From JAJYKN01 sp035516155 (GTDB lineage Bacteria > Nitrospirota > UBA9217), in assembly GCA_035516155.1 (NCBI GenBank), contig DATJAP010000024.1, positions 110,947-174,946 of the forward strand: a stretch of DNA of 64,000 nt. The letters are read 5' to 3'. The translations under genes were made by a program, and so were the position numbers. Below the pieces are notes generated by a model that saw only the letters and a program-made list of their open reading frames with translations, was not told where the DNA came from and searched no databases. Every line of letters begins with the position of its first letter. Positions within the stretch are counted from its first letter, which is position 1. Shown here piece by piece: positions 44,802 through 56,600 of this stretch.

Positions 44802-45854
44802 TCATCGGTGGTTACAAGATTTTTGTATCCGGTCCGCAACTTCCCGGAGCAGTTTCAGGATGGCCTCTGCCTTATCCGGCGTGAGACTGCCCATGCCGCA
44901 GGACGGCGTGATGAGGCATTGACGTAGTAGCACGTCCCGCTTGACGCCGTGGGACTCCAGCCGCTTCATGCCACTGTCGAGGTTCTCAAGGAGCTGATCC
45001 GCGGTTTCATGTCCGGTAAAGGATCCCGTTGGCACGATGCCCCAGGCCAGCGCTCCGCCGCGGTCGAGGAATTTCCTGATCTCTTCGGGATACAGCATTA
45101 CCCTGTCCATGTATCCGAAAGCATCGAAGTTGATTATATCGACCCTCGTGTTGAACAACATGGGCCAGTCCGCATTGCCGCAGCAGTGGATGCCTGCGAT
45201 TCCGCCCAACTCGTGGACCATGTCGATGATCTCGTTCAGTTTTTCAGCCACGACCTCCGACGAAACCGCAGAAAAGCCCGACCCGAGGGACTCCATGGCT
45301 GGCTCGTCGATGAAAATGATGACGGGTTTGCCGAACTGGCTGAATTCTTTGATCTGCCAGGCGGCCTTCATGGCAAGGCCCTTGACCACGGCGTCGAACA
45401 GAACGTCATTGTGGATGATGTCCCTGCCGGCGCTGTCCTTGAACGATATCCCCGCAGTGAGGGGACCGGTAATATGACCCTTGACGAACCGGGCGCGCGG
45501 GGGAAGCCCTTTTTGCAATGCGCGCAGAAGGGCATAAAACCCGGCTGCGTACTCTTCGGATATCCTGAAAAAAGCGTAGTCTTTCTCGATGTACCGCTCA
45601 AAGAATTTTTCAAGCTCCGGCGTAAGGTCGCCGGACGTATCGAAATAAAAACGTTTCTTCACATCGTCCAGCCGCAATCCGGGCAGTGATTCGCTATATT
45701 GCCCGTCCATGTGCTCGCGAAAGTCCTTTTGCGGAAGCTGGGGCCAGATCGGCGCTTCCGCGAGGTAGGAAATCGACAGTGCCGCGGCTTTATCCGGGTC
45801 CGTGATCGGCAGGCTGCCGATGCCGGTGGCTATGCAATTGAAGTTGTACGTCAT
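44802..45854 (-). CDS. MetE/UROD-like methyltransferase (core MetE type)
   Basis: A 350-residue TIM-barrel protein of the UROD/MetE superfamily. It matches the C-terminal catalytic half of cobalamin-independent methionine synthase: GIGSLPITDPDKAA at the N-terminus, GIHCCGNADW (His-x-Cys), INFDAFGY (Asp in place of MetE's zinc-ligand Glu) and TPSCGMGSL (second Cys). It lacks the N-terminal half of full MetE, so any methyl donor must be another protein or cofactor. AGGAGAAC precedes the ATG. Uroporphyrinogen decarboxylase itself is less likely given the cysteine motifs. Confidence 0.75.
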   Translation of the reverse strand: MTYNFNCIATGIGSLPITDPDKAAALSISYLAEAPIWPQLPQKDFREHMDGQYSESLPGLRLDDVKKRFYFDTSGDLTPELEKFFERYIEKDYAFFRISEEYAAGFYALLRALQKGLPPRARFVKGHITGPLTAGISFKDSAGRDIIHNDVLFDAVVKGLAMKAAWQIKEFSQFGKPVIIFIDEPAMESLGSGFSAVSSEVVAEKLNEIIDMVHELGGIAGIHCCGNADWPMLFNTRVDIINFDAFGYMDRVMLYPEEIRKFLDRGGALAWGIVPTGSFTGHETADQLLENLDSGMKRLESHGVKRDVLLRQCLITPSCGMGSLTPDKAEAILKLLREVADRIQKSCNHR

Positions 45855-45924
45855 GTTCTCCTGGTCCCTTTCGCCGCCGTGTCGCCGGTCTCATGTTGCT
45901 CCGAACACCTTGAGTGTATCAATA

Positions 45925-45953
45925 ATTATATAGTTAAGTCCCGTAAAAAACAA
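45925..45953 (-). promoter_or_regulatory. Promoter for the MetE/UROD-like gene
   Basis: On the minus strand TTGTTT (45953-45948), 17 nt, TATAAT (45930-45925), about 70 nt before the ATG at 45854. Confidence 0.5.
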
Positions 45954-46653
45954 CTTAAAATGAGGTTTCAGCCCAGCTATAGGGAGGTTATTGTGGGGAC
46001 CGTGACGATAATCTTCACGGATGGAAGAGAACCGGCGAGCGACTGAGCCCATTCTGTGCGGTCGAACCGCTTAAACGGGGGTCGGATACTTGCTTAAATT
46101 ATAGAAAACCGGATTCCCTCCCTCCCTCATCACCGCAACAAAAGGATTATTGAATGCGTCGATACGGCGAGAGCCGCTCCTGTTTTGAGAACCGCTGTCA
46201 AGGCAGCTATTGTTCTGTTTGCCGCAGCTGATACGCAATTGCCTTTTCACCGTTTCCTCCCATGATACCCCGGCCTCGGTAGTGTTTTTCAGCAAGAATC
46301 TGCGCTGATTAATTCAGCGCAAGAGGACAGCCCGCTGTGCGCCTCCGGGCAGTCTGACGGGAAACATTATTCGGATTTGAATATTCACGTTATTAGTTGG
46401 CAGAATGCTGATAAGGTCTCCATACGGCGCGGCCGCAAGTAACAGCCGCAGCGAGGACCGAGGTGCATCTATGCATGAAAACGAAATCGGAATCCTACCA
46501 TCGGCCACGCGAGTACAAGAGCGGCTCGGTGGGATTCTCCGTTTGGTCGGGGCGGCGAAGATCCGTTGCGGCCAGTTGCACGACCCATTGAATGCCGAAA
46601 CGAACCATACTGCTCCTGATGTCTTTCCGCGTCTCGAAATTCCTGATATTTTC
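45954..46653. other. 700-bp stretch without a supported gene
   Basis: A small hairpin GCGGT-cga-ACCGC (46058-46070) is present. Short frames on both strands (46071-46295, 46405-46680) lack ribosome-binding sites and recognisable products. It ends at the glyQ promoter. Confidence 0.4.
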
Positions 46654-46681
46654 TTGACAACACGAGGTTTTTTTGTATAAT
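46654..46681 (+). promoter_or_regulatory. Consensus promoter of glyQ-glyS-ppdK
   Basis: TTGACA (46654-46659), 16 nt, TATAAT (46676-46681). Both boxes are perfect sigma-70 consensus. Leader to the glyQ TTG is about 45 nt. Confidence 0.75.
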
Positions 46682-46731
46682 AGCACTCTATTTTTCTTAT
46701 CTTTCCCAGTTTTTCCAGGCAGGGGCAATCA

Positions 46732-47604
46732 TTGACATTTCAAGAACTTATATTAACACTGCAGAATTTCTGGGCTTCAAAAGGCTGTGTTATCCATCAA
46801 CCCTATGACACCGAGGTCGGCGCAGGGACATTTCATCCCGCCACATTCCTTCGCGTTCTCGGGCCGGAACCGTGGTATACAGCCTATGTCCAGCCCTCCC
46901 GCAGGCCGACCGACGGCCGCTACGGTGAAAACCCCAACCGCCTGCAGCACTATTACCAGTTCCAGGTAATTCTGAAGCCCCATCCTGAAAACATCCAGGA
47001 CCTCTATCTCGAAAGCCTCGTAAAACTGGGAATCAATCCCCTGAAGCACGATATCCGCTTCGTGGAAGACGACTGGGAATCGCCCACCCTCGGTGCCTGG
47101 GGACTCGGATGGGAAGTCTGGCTCAACGGCATGGAAGTCACACAGTTTACTTACTTCCAGCAGGTAGGCGGAATCGATCTCAGGCCCATTTCCGCAGAGC
47201 TTACCTACGGGGTCGAACGGCTCGCCATGTACCTCCAGGGCGTGAACAATGTGTACGATCTCGAATGGACCAGAGGAGTCAAATACGGCGATATCCATTA
47301 TGATACGGAAGTGCAGTTTTCTACATACAATTTCGAACTCTCGGACCGGGACATGCTGTTTCGCCAGTTCGAGTCTTACGAAAAAGAGTGTGAAAAGCTC
47401 ATCAAGGCCAAGGTGGTGCTGCCGGCCTACGATTATTGCCTCAAATGCTCGCATACCTTCAACCTCCTCGACGCCGCCGGCGCAATCAGCGTGACGGAGC
47501 GCACGGGTTATATCGCCCGAGTGAGGAAGCTGGCGCGGCTCTGCGCCCATGCCTATCTGGCGCTGCGGGAGGAGAAGGGTTTCCCGATGTTGAAAAAGCA
47601 GTAG
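46732..47604 (+). CDS. glyQ: Glycyl-tRNA synthetase alpha subunit
   Basis: A 290-residue class II synthetase subunit that activates glycine. Its opening FQELILTLQNFWASKGC is unmistakable, and motif 2 (EPWYTAYVQPSRRPTDGRYG) is intact. TTG start with AGGGG 6 nt upstream. The beta subunit gene follows after 77 nt; the two form an alpha2-beta2 enzyme typical of many bacteria. Confidence 0.97.
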   Translation: MTFQELILTLQNFWASKGCVIHQPYDTEVGAGTFHPATFLRVLGPEPWYTAYVQPSRRPTDGRYGENPNRLQHYYQFQVILKPHPENIQDLYLESLVKLGINPLKHDIRFVEDDWESPTLGAWGLGWEVWLNGMEVTQFTYFQQVGGIDLRPISAELTYGVERLAMYLQGVNNVYDLEWTRGVKYGDIHYDTEVQFSTYNFELSDRDMLFRQFESYEKECEKLIKAKVVLPAYDYCLKCSHTFNLLDAAGAISVTERTGYIARVRKLARLCAHAYLALREEKGFPMLKKQ

Positions 47605-47681
47605 GCAGGCAGCGCAAGGAAGACTTCACAAAGCTTCGCTCCTCGCCGTTCAAGCAACGAATTCCGTTTTTGGGGTATATT

Positions 47682-49754
47682 TTGGCTAAAGAATTTTTAT
47701 TGGAAATAGGCACCGAGGAGATCCCTTCGCGGTTCATCAACCCCGCCATCGAGAAGATGAAGGAACTTTTTTCCGCGCTTCTCCTGTCTGGCCGCGTTGC
47801 GTCCCGCGGAGAAATGAAGGCTTTCGGCACACCGCGTCGTCTTGTCCTGTACGTCCCGGACATGGATGAGCGCCAGGCAGATATTTCGAGGGAAGTCGTT
47901 GGTCCACCGAAGAAGGTCGCCTTCGACGCTTCGGGAAAACCGACCAGGGCTGCCATGGTTTTTGCCGAGAAGACCGGCGTCCCCGTTACAACGCTCACGG
48001 TCAGATCAACGGAAAAGGGCGAGTACCTCCTCGCCCACCTCGATGAAAAAGGCGGTGACACTGCCGAATGGCTCAGGCAGGTCCTGCCCGGTTTTATCCT
48101 TTCCATTCCCTTTCCGAAAACTATGCGCTGGATGGACAAGGACATTCGGTTTGCACGGCCGATCCACTGGCTGCTTGCGCTCTGGAGCGGCAGCGTAGTG
48201 GATTTCGATTTGAGCGGGATCAGGAGCTCCGGCCTCTCGCGGGGCCACCGGTTCATGAGTCCTGGCGCGTTTCTGGTCAGGGATTTCAAAGCCTATTCCT
48301 CTCAAGCAGAGCTGAATTTCGTGGTCATCGACCCTGAAGTGCGGAAACAGAGGATTATCAAACAGGCCCAGGAACTAGCCAGATCCATGAACGGATCGGT
48401 ACTCGACGACCCTGGTCTTGTCGAGGAAGTAGCCAACCTCGTGGAATATCCCGTGGCGGTCATGGGGACCTTCAACAAGGATTATCTGCGGGTGCCGAAA
48501 GAAGTGCTGATAACGGCAATGCGCGAACATCAGCGCTATTTCAGCGTCATCGACGGGAGCGGAAACCTGCTGCCCTGTTTCATTACGATCAGCAACACCC
48601 GGGCCGAGGATATGGAGATCGTCCGCGCCGGGAACGAGCGCGTGCTCGCCGCGCGGCTGTCCGACGCGGCATATTTCTTCGACCATGATGTAAAACAGCC
48701 GCTTGCAGACCGCATCGAAGGGCTCAAGAAAGTCACCTATCAGGAAAAACTTGGATCGGTCTATGACAAAACCCAGCGCGTACGAGCGCTTTCCGGTTAT
48801 CTTGCCGACCTGTTTGGCGCCGACAAAAAGGCAGCTCAGCGGGCGGCCGAACTTTGTAAAGCCGATCTCATAACGGGCGTAGTGGGAGAGTTCCCCAAGC
48901 TCCAGGGCGTGATGGGAAGGCACTATGCAATCAGTTCGGGTGAGGGCCGAAAGGTCGCCGATGCCATCCTCGAGCACTATCTTCCGCGCTATGCCGGGGA
49001 CAAGCTGCCCGGCTCGCTGGAAGGCCTCTGCGTCGGCATTGCTGACCGCATCGATACCGTTACCGGCTGTTTCTCCGTCGGCCTCGTTCCCAGCGGGTCA
49101 GAGGACCCCTATGGCCTCCGCAGGCAGTCCGTGGCCATCCTGAACATGCTCCTCGATCGGGGCCTCCGTCTGTCGCTGGGGAGACTGGTCGCACAGGCAG
49201 GCAGGGGATTCGGCCTCAACGAGAACGACAAGGTCGCAACGGATACGCTCGACTTCCTGCGCCAACGCCTCGCGGGCATGCTCGCGTCCGAGGGTCTCCG
49301 TTCCGATGTGGTTGACGCCGCGCTTTCCATCGAGTTCGACGATCCGCTCATTGCTCGCGAAAAAGTGCGGGCCCTTGACGCGCTCAGGACGTCTGAAGAT
49401 TACCAGCCGCTTGTCACGGCACTCAAGCGCGCAGGCAATATCCTGCCGAAGGGATTTAGCGGCGCCGTCAAAGAAGGCCTGTTGCAGCAGGACGCTGAGA
49501 AGAACCTTCATTCTGCGTTCATGAAGATCCGCGACCGGGTCCTGGATAAGACCGCCAGACTTGATTTCCGGGGCGCACTTGCGGACATTGCCTTGCTCAG
49601 AAAGCCTGTTGACGCCTTTTTCGACACAGTCATGGTGATGGATAAGGACTCAGCGGTGAAGGAAAACCGTCTGGCCCTGCTTGCCGGCATCACGGGCCTT
49701 TTCTCACGGATTGCCGATTTCTCGCGGCTGGTGCTGGGTTCGGAAGAAAAATAA
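47682..49754 (+). CDS. glyS: Glycyl-tRNA synthetase beta subunit
   Basis: A 690-residue subunit that recognises tRNA-Gly. The N-terminus KEFLLEIGTEEIPSRFI, KTMRWMDKDIRFARPIHW, LITAMREHQRYF and SDAAYFFDHDVKQPL are family hallmarks, with a DALR-type anticodon domain at the end. The start is a TTG at 47682 preceded by GGGG. An ATG-opened frame beginning at 47436 would overlap glyQ by 169 nt and add unrelated sequence, so it is rejected. Confidence 0.96.
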   Translation: MAKEFLLEIGTEEIPSRFINPAIEKMKELFSALLLSGRVASRGEMKAFGTPRRLVLYVPDMDERQADISREVVGPPKKVAFDASGKPTRAAMVFAEKTGVPVTTLTVRSTEKGEYLLAHLDEKGGDTAEWLRQVLPGFILSIPFPKTMRWMDKDIRFARPIHWLLALWSGSVVDFDLSGIRSSGLSRGHRFMSPGAFLVRDFKAYSSQAELNFVVIDPEVRKQRIIKQAQELARSMNGSVLDDPGLVEEVANLVEYPVAVMGTFNKDYLRVPKEVLITAMREHQRYFSVIDGSGNLLPCFITISNTRAEDMEIVRAGNERVLAARLSDAAYFFDHDVKQPLADRIEGLKKVTYQEKLGSVYDKTQRVRALSGYLADLFGADKKAAQRAAELCKADLITGVVGEFPKLQGVMGRHYAISSGEGRKVADAILEHYLPRYAGDKLPGSLEGLCVGIADRIDTVTGCFSVGLVPSGSEDPYGLRRQSVAILNMLLDRGLRLSLGRLVAQAGRGFGLNENDKVATDTLDFLRQRLAGMLASEGLRSDVVDAALSIEFDDPLIAREKVRALDALRTSEDYQPLVTALKRAGNILPKGFSGAVKEGLLQQDAEKNLHSAFMKIRDRVLDKTARLDFRGALADIALLRKPVDAFFDTVMVMDKDSAVKENRLALLAGITGLFSRIADFSRLVLGSEEK

Positions 49755-49768
49755 AAGGGTTCAGCAAT

Positions 49769-49810
49769 CAGGAGCGGGGAGTCGGGGCCGTTCCCGACTT
49801 TTGACTCCTG
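49769..49810 (+). terminator. Hairpin after glyS
   Basis: Inner stem AGTCGGG (49780-49786) / CCCGACT (49793-49799) with 6-nt loop and TTTT following; outer arms CAGGAG / CTCCTG. The U-tract is short, so termination may be partial before ppdK. Confidence 0.45.
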
Positions 49811-49852
49811 GTGACTGAATTCAGATGATACATACTCAGGGAGGATAATCAT

Positions 49853-52537
<2,685 letters not shown>

Positions 52538-52570
52538 ATAACGGTGCCATACCAGGGGAACGTGAGAAGG

Positions 52571-52598
52571 GCGGCCGGAAAAGGCCGCTCTTTTTTTT
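52571..52598 (+). terminator. Rho-independent terminator after ppdK
   Basis: GCGGCC-ggaaaa-GGCCGC followed by TCTTTTTTTT. A textbook intrinsic terminator 33 nt after the ppdK stop. Confidence 0.9.
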
Positions 52599-52792
52599 CA
52601 GGAATCAACAAGGGAAAGACGCTCGCTCGAACTGTCTCTTCAGGACTCCCGCTGAAGAGCACGGGGATACGAATAATGTCGTATGGCGCAGTGTGCCGGC
52701 GTGCTGTTTTGCGAATCGTTTCCCCGGGCAGTGATATACTTTTATTAGAGCGTCATCCCTGTAAGAGAGTACAGGAGGGGAGGTACGGATCC

Positions 52793-53116
52793 ATGAAACA
52801 GTTCTCGTGCTCAAAGCTTGGAAACAAGTGCAATGTCGTGTTGACCGCCCCGACCGAGGAGCGGCTCGTGGAAATGGTTTCGCTCCATCTGCGTGAAGTC
52901 CACGGGTTGAAAGAGATTCCGCAGGACCTTATCGGCCGTATCAAACAGAACATGGTCAGCCCGTCGGTGACGGACGCGGCTTATGTCGTTGACCGCATTT
53001 TCGAGAAATACAACTGCAGCAGCGATCCGGCATGCACCTGGCGCTACATCGCCGAGGCGGAAATGATTCTGACGGGCGACCGAGCAGTCCATTCTCGTGA
53101 ACTGAAAGCCGCCTGA
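52793..53116 (+). CDS. DUF1059-type small protein
   Basis: A 107-residue protein. Residues 1-45 (MKQFSCSKLGNKCNVVLTA to LREVHGLKEIP) match the DUF1059 pattern of paired cysteines, an alternating strand, then a helix ending in HxxxxHG. The remainder has two more cysteines (YNCSSDPAC) not part of the core domain. GGAGGGGAGG lies about 8 nt before the ATG. Function unknown. It is framed by terminators on both sides, so it is monocistronic. Confidence 0.7.
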   Translation: MKQFSCSKLGNKCNVVLTAPTEERLVEMVSLHLREVHGLKEIPQDLIGRIKQNMVSPSVTDAAYVVDRIFEKYNCSSDPACTWRYIAEAEMILTGDRAVHSRELKAA

Positions 53117-53205
53117 TGTAAACAGCGGATCAAGAAGAGTGCCGAAAAGAATGCCACCGCGAGTGAAGAAGGAGTGTGCCCAAAAAAAGGAGAACAACGA
53201 AAAAA

Positions 53206-53240
53206 ATGGCCTTCCAGGGAAAAGGGGAAGGTCATTTTTT
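53206..53240 (+). terminator. Rho-independent terminator after the DUF1059 gene
   Basis: ATGGCCTTCC / GGAAGGTCAT, a 10-bp stem with one G-U pair and a 10-nt loop, followed by six Ts. An A-run precedes the stem, so it could also act on the opposite strand. Confidence 0.8.
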
Positions 53241-53515
53241 ATGGAAAACCGTAAAAAAACAAAAAAATGTCTCTTGCATGATTCGTATTCATTCGTCCAT
53301 GAAGCCTTAAAGAGGGATGGATATTCACGATTAATCTAGCCACCGCTACTATTCTCTTTTTCACTGCCATTTACACCCAGATGCTTTCTCTCTCGATTGG
53401 TCAGCAGATATCGCCTCAAGCATCCTCTCAGGACATTGAACAGGATGACCGATCAATTTTAAATTCACAACAAGAATTCAACAGCATCTCCCGTGAGCAT
53501 GCTTGTTCGACCATG

Positions 53516-53544
53516 TTGACATGGAACTAAATCCGGCATATATT
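53516..53544 (+). promoter_or_regulatory. Promoter of the hybrid sensor kinase
   Basis: TTGACA (53516-53521), 17 nt, TATATT (53539-53544). Leader to the ATG at 53680 is about 130 nt. The rest of 53241-53679 shows no gene. Confidence 0.6.
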
Positions 53545-53679
53545 TATCACGAAGGCGGCGAATAATATGCCATGTTCAAAGCCAGAATTTTCCACTTTTG
53601 CCTGGACCAGTTTTTGGGGAACCCTCAATTATTGCAAAACCTCTCATTGCAAGTGGCTCTCTCAGGGGGGGAAGTTCAT

Positions 53680-56600
53680 ATGAAATCGGATAAGACCGGC
53701 GCCAAAATGAAGTTGGGCCCTTCCTTCCCCATCGTGGGCATCGGCGCATCGGCCGGTGGTCTCAACGCCCTCCATCGCTTTCTCGCTGTCCTCCCTCAGG
53801 ATTTCGGCTTTGCCCTCGTTTTCATCCAGCACCTTTCCCCGAAACACAAAAGCCTCCTGCAGGAACTCTTGAGCGTTCGGCGTCCATCTCTGGTGATCCA
53901 GCAAATTTCCGACGGCCTGAAGATCCTGCCTGGACGACTTTACCTCGCTCCTCCAGGCAGGGAGGTCCGCCTGCGAAACGGCCTTTTTCAGACAACCGTA
54001 CATCCCGAAGGTCTCATTCATCTTTCCATAGATGAATTTTTTTCCTCGCTCGCGAAGGATGCGGGCGCGCGGTCTATTGCCGTGATCTTCTCCGGCGCGG
54101 GGACCGACGGGGCCAGGGGTTGCAATGCCGTCCGGGCCGCAAGCGGAACCGTGTTCGTCCAGGACCCCCAAACAGCGGAATTTGACAGCATGCCGCTCGC
54201 GGCCATGGCAACGGGCCAGGCAGACGCCGTGCTCTCACCCGAAGACATTGCCGCTGAAATCCTCAAGTTCCAGGGGCTCGGCGAAGCCGCCGTGAACCGT
54301 GAGTACCCCATAACACCCGAAGAGTTTGACGATTTCTTCAGGCTCCTCCAGGAGAAGAGCGATTTGCGCTTCAACTATTACAAAAAAAGTGTGGTTGGCC
54401 GAAGAATCAGTAGACGCATGTACCTTCAAGGTTGCTCGGGGGCCAAAGAGTACCTGGACCTGCTCTCGACCAATGATGACGAGGCCGCACGTCTTGCGTC
54501 CGATTTCATGATCGGCGTCACCTCGTTCTTCCGGGACCGCGTGGCATGGAAGGCCTTGAACCGTGAGGTGGTCAGGAATATCGCGGCTGGTAACACTGAC
54601 CTTCCCATACGAGTCTGGACGCCTGCCAGTGCTACGGGCGAAGAGGCCTACTCCATCGCCACCATGCTCCTTCACGAGCTCGAACTCGCCGGGAAAAAGC
54701 GGGACATCCAGGTCTTCGCGACGGATCTGAACGAAAGGGCACTGGAACGGGCCCGCGAGGGGAAGTATCCCGCAAGCATCGTCGCGGATGTGCCGCGGGA
54801 GTATATCCAGAAGTATTTTACGCCGGTCGATGCAGGCATGTCTCTCGTCGTCAATAAAAGCGTCAGGGAATGCGTGGTCTTCGCCAAGCAGGACCTGATG
54901 ACCGACCCCCCGTTCTCCAAGCTCGACCTCATTATCTGCCGTAACTTCCTGATCTACCTGGAGCCCGAGGCCCAGGAGAAAAGCATCTCCCTTTTTCATT
55001 ACGCGCTCAAAGAGGGCGGGTTCCTCTTCCTCGGGAACGCTGAAACCGTGGGCAGGAAGAGCAGGCTCTTTCAATCGATTGGCCACAAGCAGTGCCGCGT
55101 CTACCGGAAACTGGATGCGAAGCCTGCATCGAGACTGCCCCTGTCTGCCCCTCATGCGGTCGAGCGTCCGGCAGGAGCACCTGCAAGACAGGCGCAGCTG
55201 TCAGGGCGGAAACAGTCTTACACGGAAATCATCCAGGAAAAATTGCTTCAAGAATATGCACCAGCTGCCCTGGCCATAGACCAGAATTACGAGATCATCT
55301 ATCATAACGGCCCCACGAATCGTTATCTCAGCCAGCCCCGTGGCGTGCCGACGCAGAACCTTCTGGAGCTTTTGCCCCAGGACCTCAGAAACAGGATCCG
55401 CGGGGCGGTCTACCAGTCGGGCCGCGAAGAAAAGCCGGTGGTCATTCGCACCAGCATGGCCGGAGACGATAACCGGAAACGACAGGTTTCTCTGCGGATC
55501 ACAAAAATCGCGGAGAACCTGCATATCGTGGTTTTTCAGGAGAAGGGCGCTCGCTCACCGCAGGATGCTACCGAGCAAATTGATGCCACCGCCATCGAAG
55601 AGACTGCGATCCATCAGCTCGAAAGCGAGCTGTTGGCCACGCGCGCGGATATTCAGAGCCACATCGAGCAGTTAAAGTCGCTGAACGAAGAGCTCCAGTC
55701 CTCGAATGAGGAGTTGCAAGCCGCGAACGAGGAACTGGAAACCAGCAGGGAAGAACTCCAGTCGCTGAACGAAGAGCTGATTACCGTCAACGCTCAGCTC
55801 CAGGAAAAGATCGAGGAGCAGGATGCAACGAACAACGACCTGAACAACTTTCTCTCGAGCACCAACATCCCCACGATTTTTCTAGACACTCAGTTCCGCG
55901 TAAAGCGGTTCACTCCCGCCATGCTCAAGCTCATCAAGCTCATTCCCTCCGACCTCGGCCGCCCCATCAGTGACATGTTCCGGGAAAACCTTGGCCCCGA
56001 CCTCATCTCCGACGCAGAGGCCGTCCTTGAAAGTCTTGTGCCCAGAAGGCGGGAGCTTGAGCTAGGTGACGCCTCGTATGTCCGCGCCGCGCTCCCGTAC
56101 CGCACCGCCGAGAACCGCATCGAGGGAGTCGTCATCACGTATAGTAATGTCACCGAGCTGAAACGAGCTGAGGACCGCACACGGCACCTTGCCTCGTTCC
56201 CCCAACTCAATCCGAACCCGGTCATCGAGGTGGATACGTCTGGCAGCGTCATCTATGTCAATCCAGGCACAGAAAAGATTCTGGAAAGTCTGGGCATGGA
56301 CAAGGGAGAGGCAACGGCATTCCTTCCAAAGGAACTGAAGGTCATCTTAAACGACCTCGCAAAAAGCAGTGAATCCTCCGTCTCCCGTGAGGTCACCGTC
56401 AAGGACAGGGTCTTCAGCGAGAGCATTCAACTCGTCCCGCAATTCAATGTCGCTCGACTTTATGCGTATGACATCACGAAGCGCAAGCGGGCCGAAGAGG
56501 CGCTGCGAAAAAATGAACTGATGGCCAGCGCGCTTATCAATGCCGCAGACGAGTCCATTTGGCTGTTCAGTCTCCAGGACGATATCCTTGCTGCCAACGC

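Noticed and set aside
47436..47681. Longer ATG-opened N-terminus for glyS
   Set aside because: It overlaps glyQ heavily, reads low-complexity Arg-rich sequence and the TTG at 47682 gives the exact family N-terminus.
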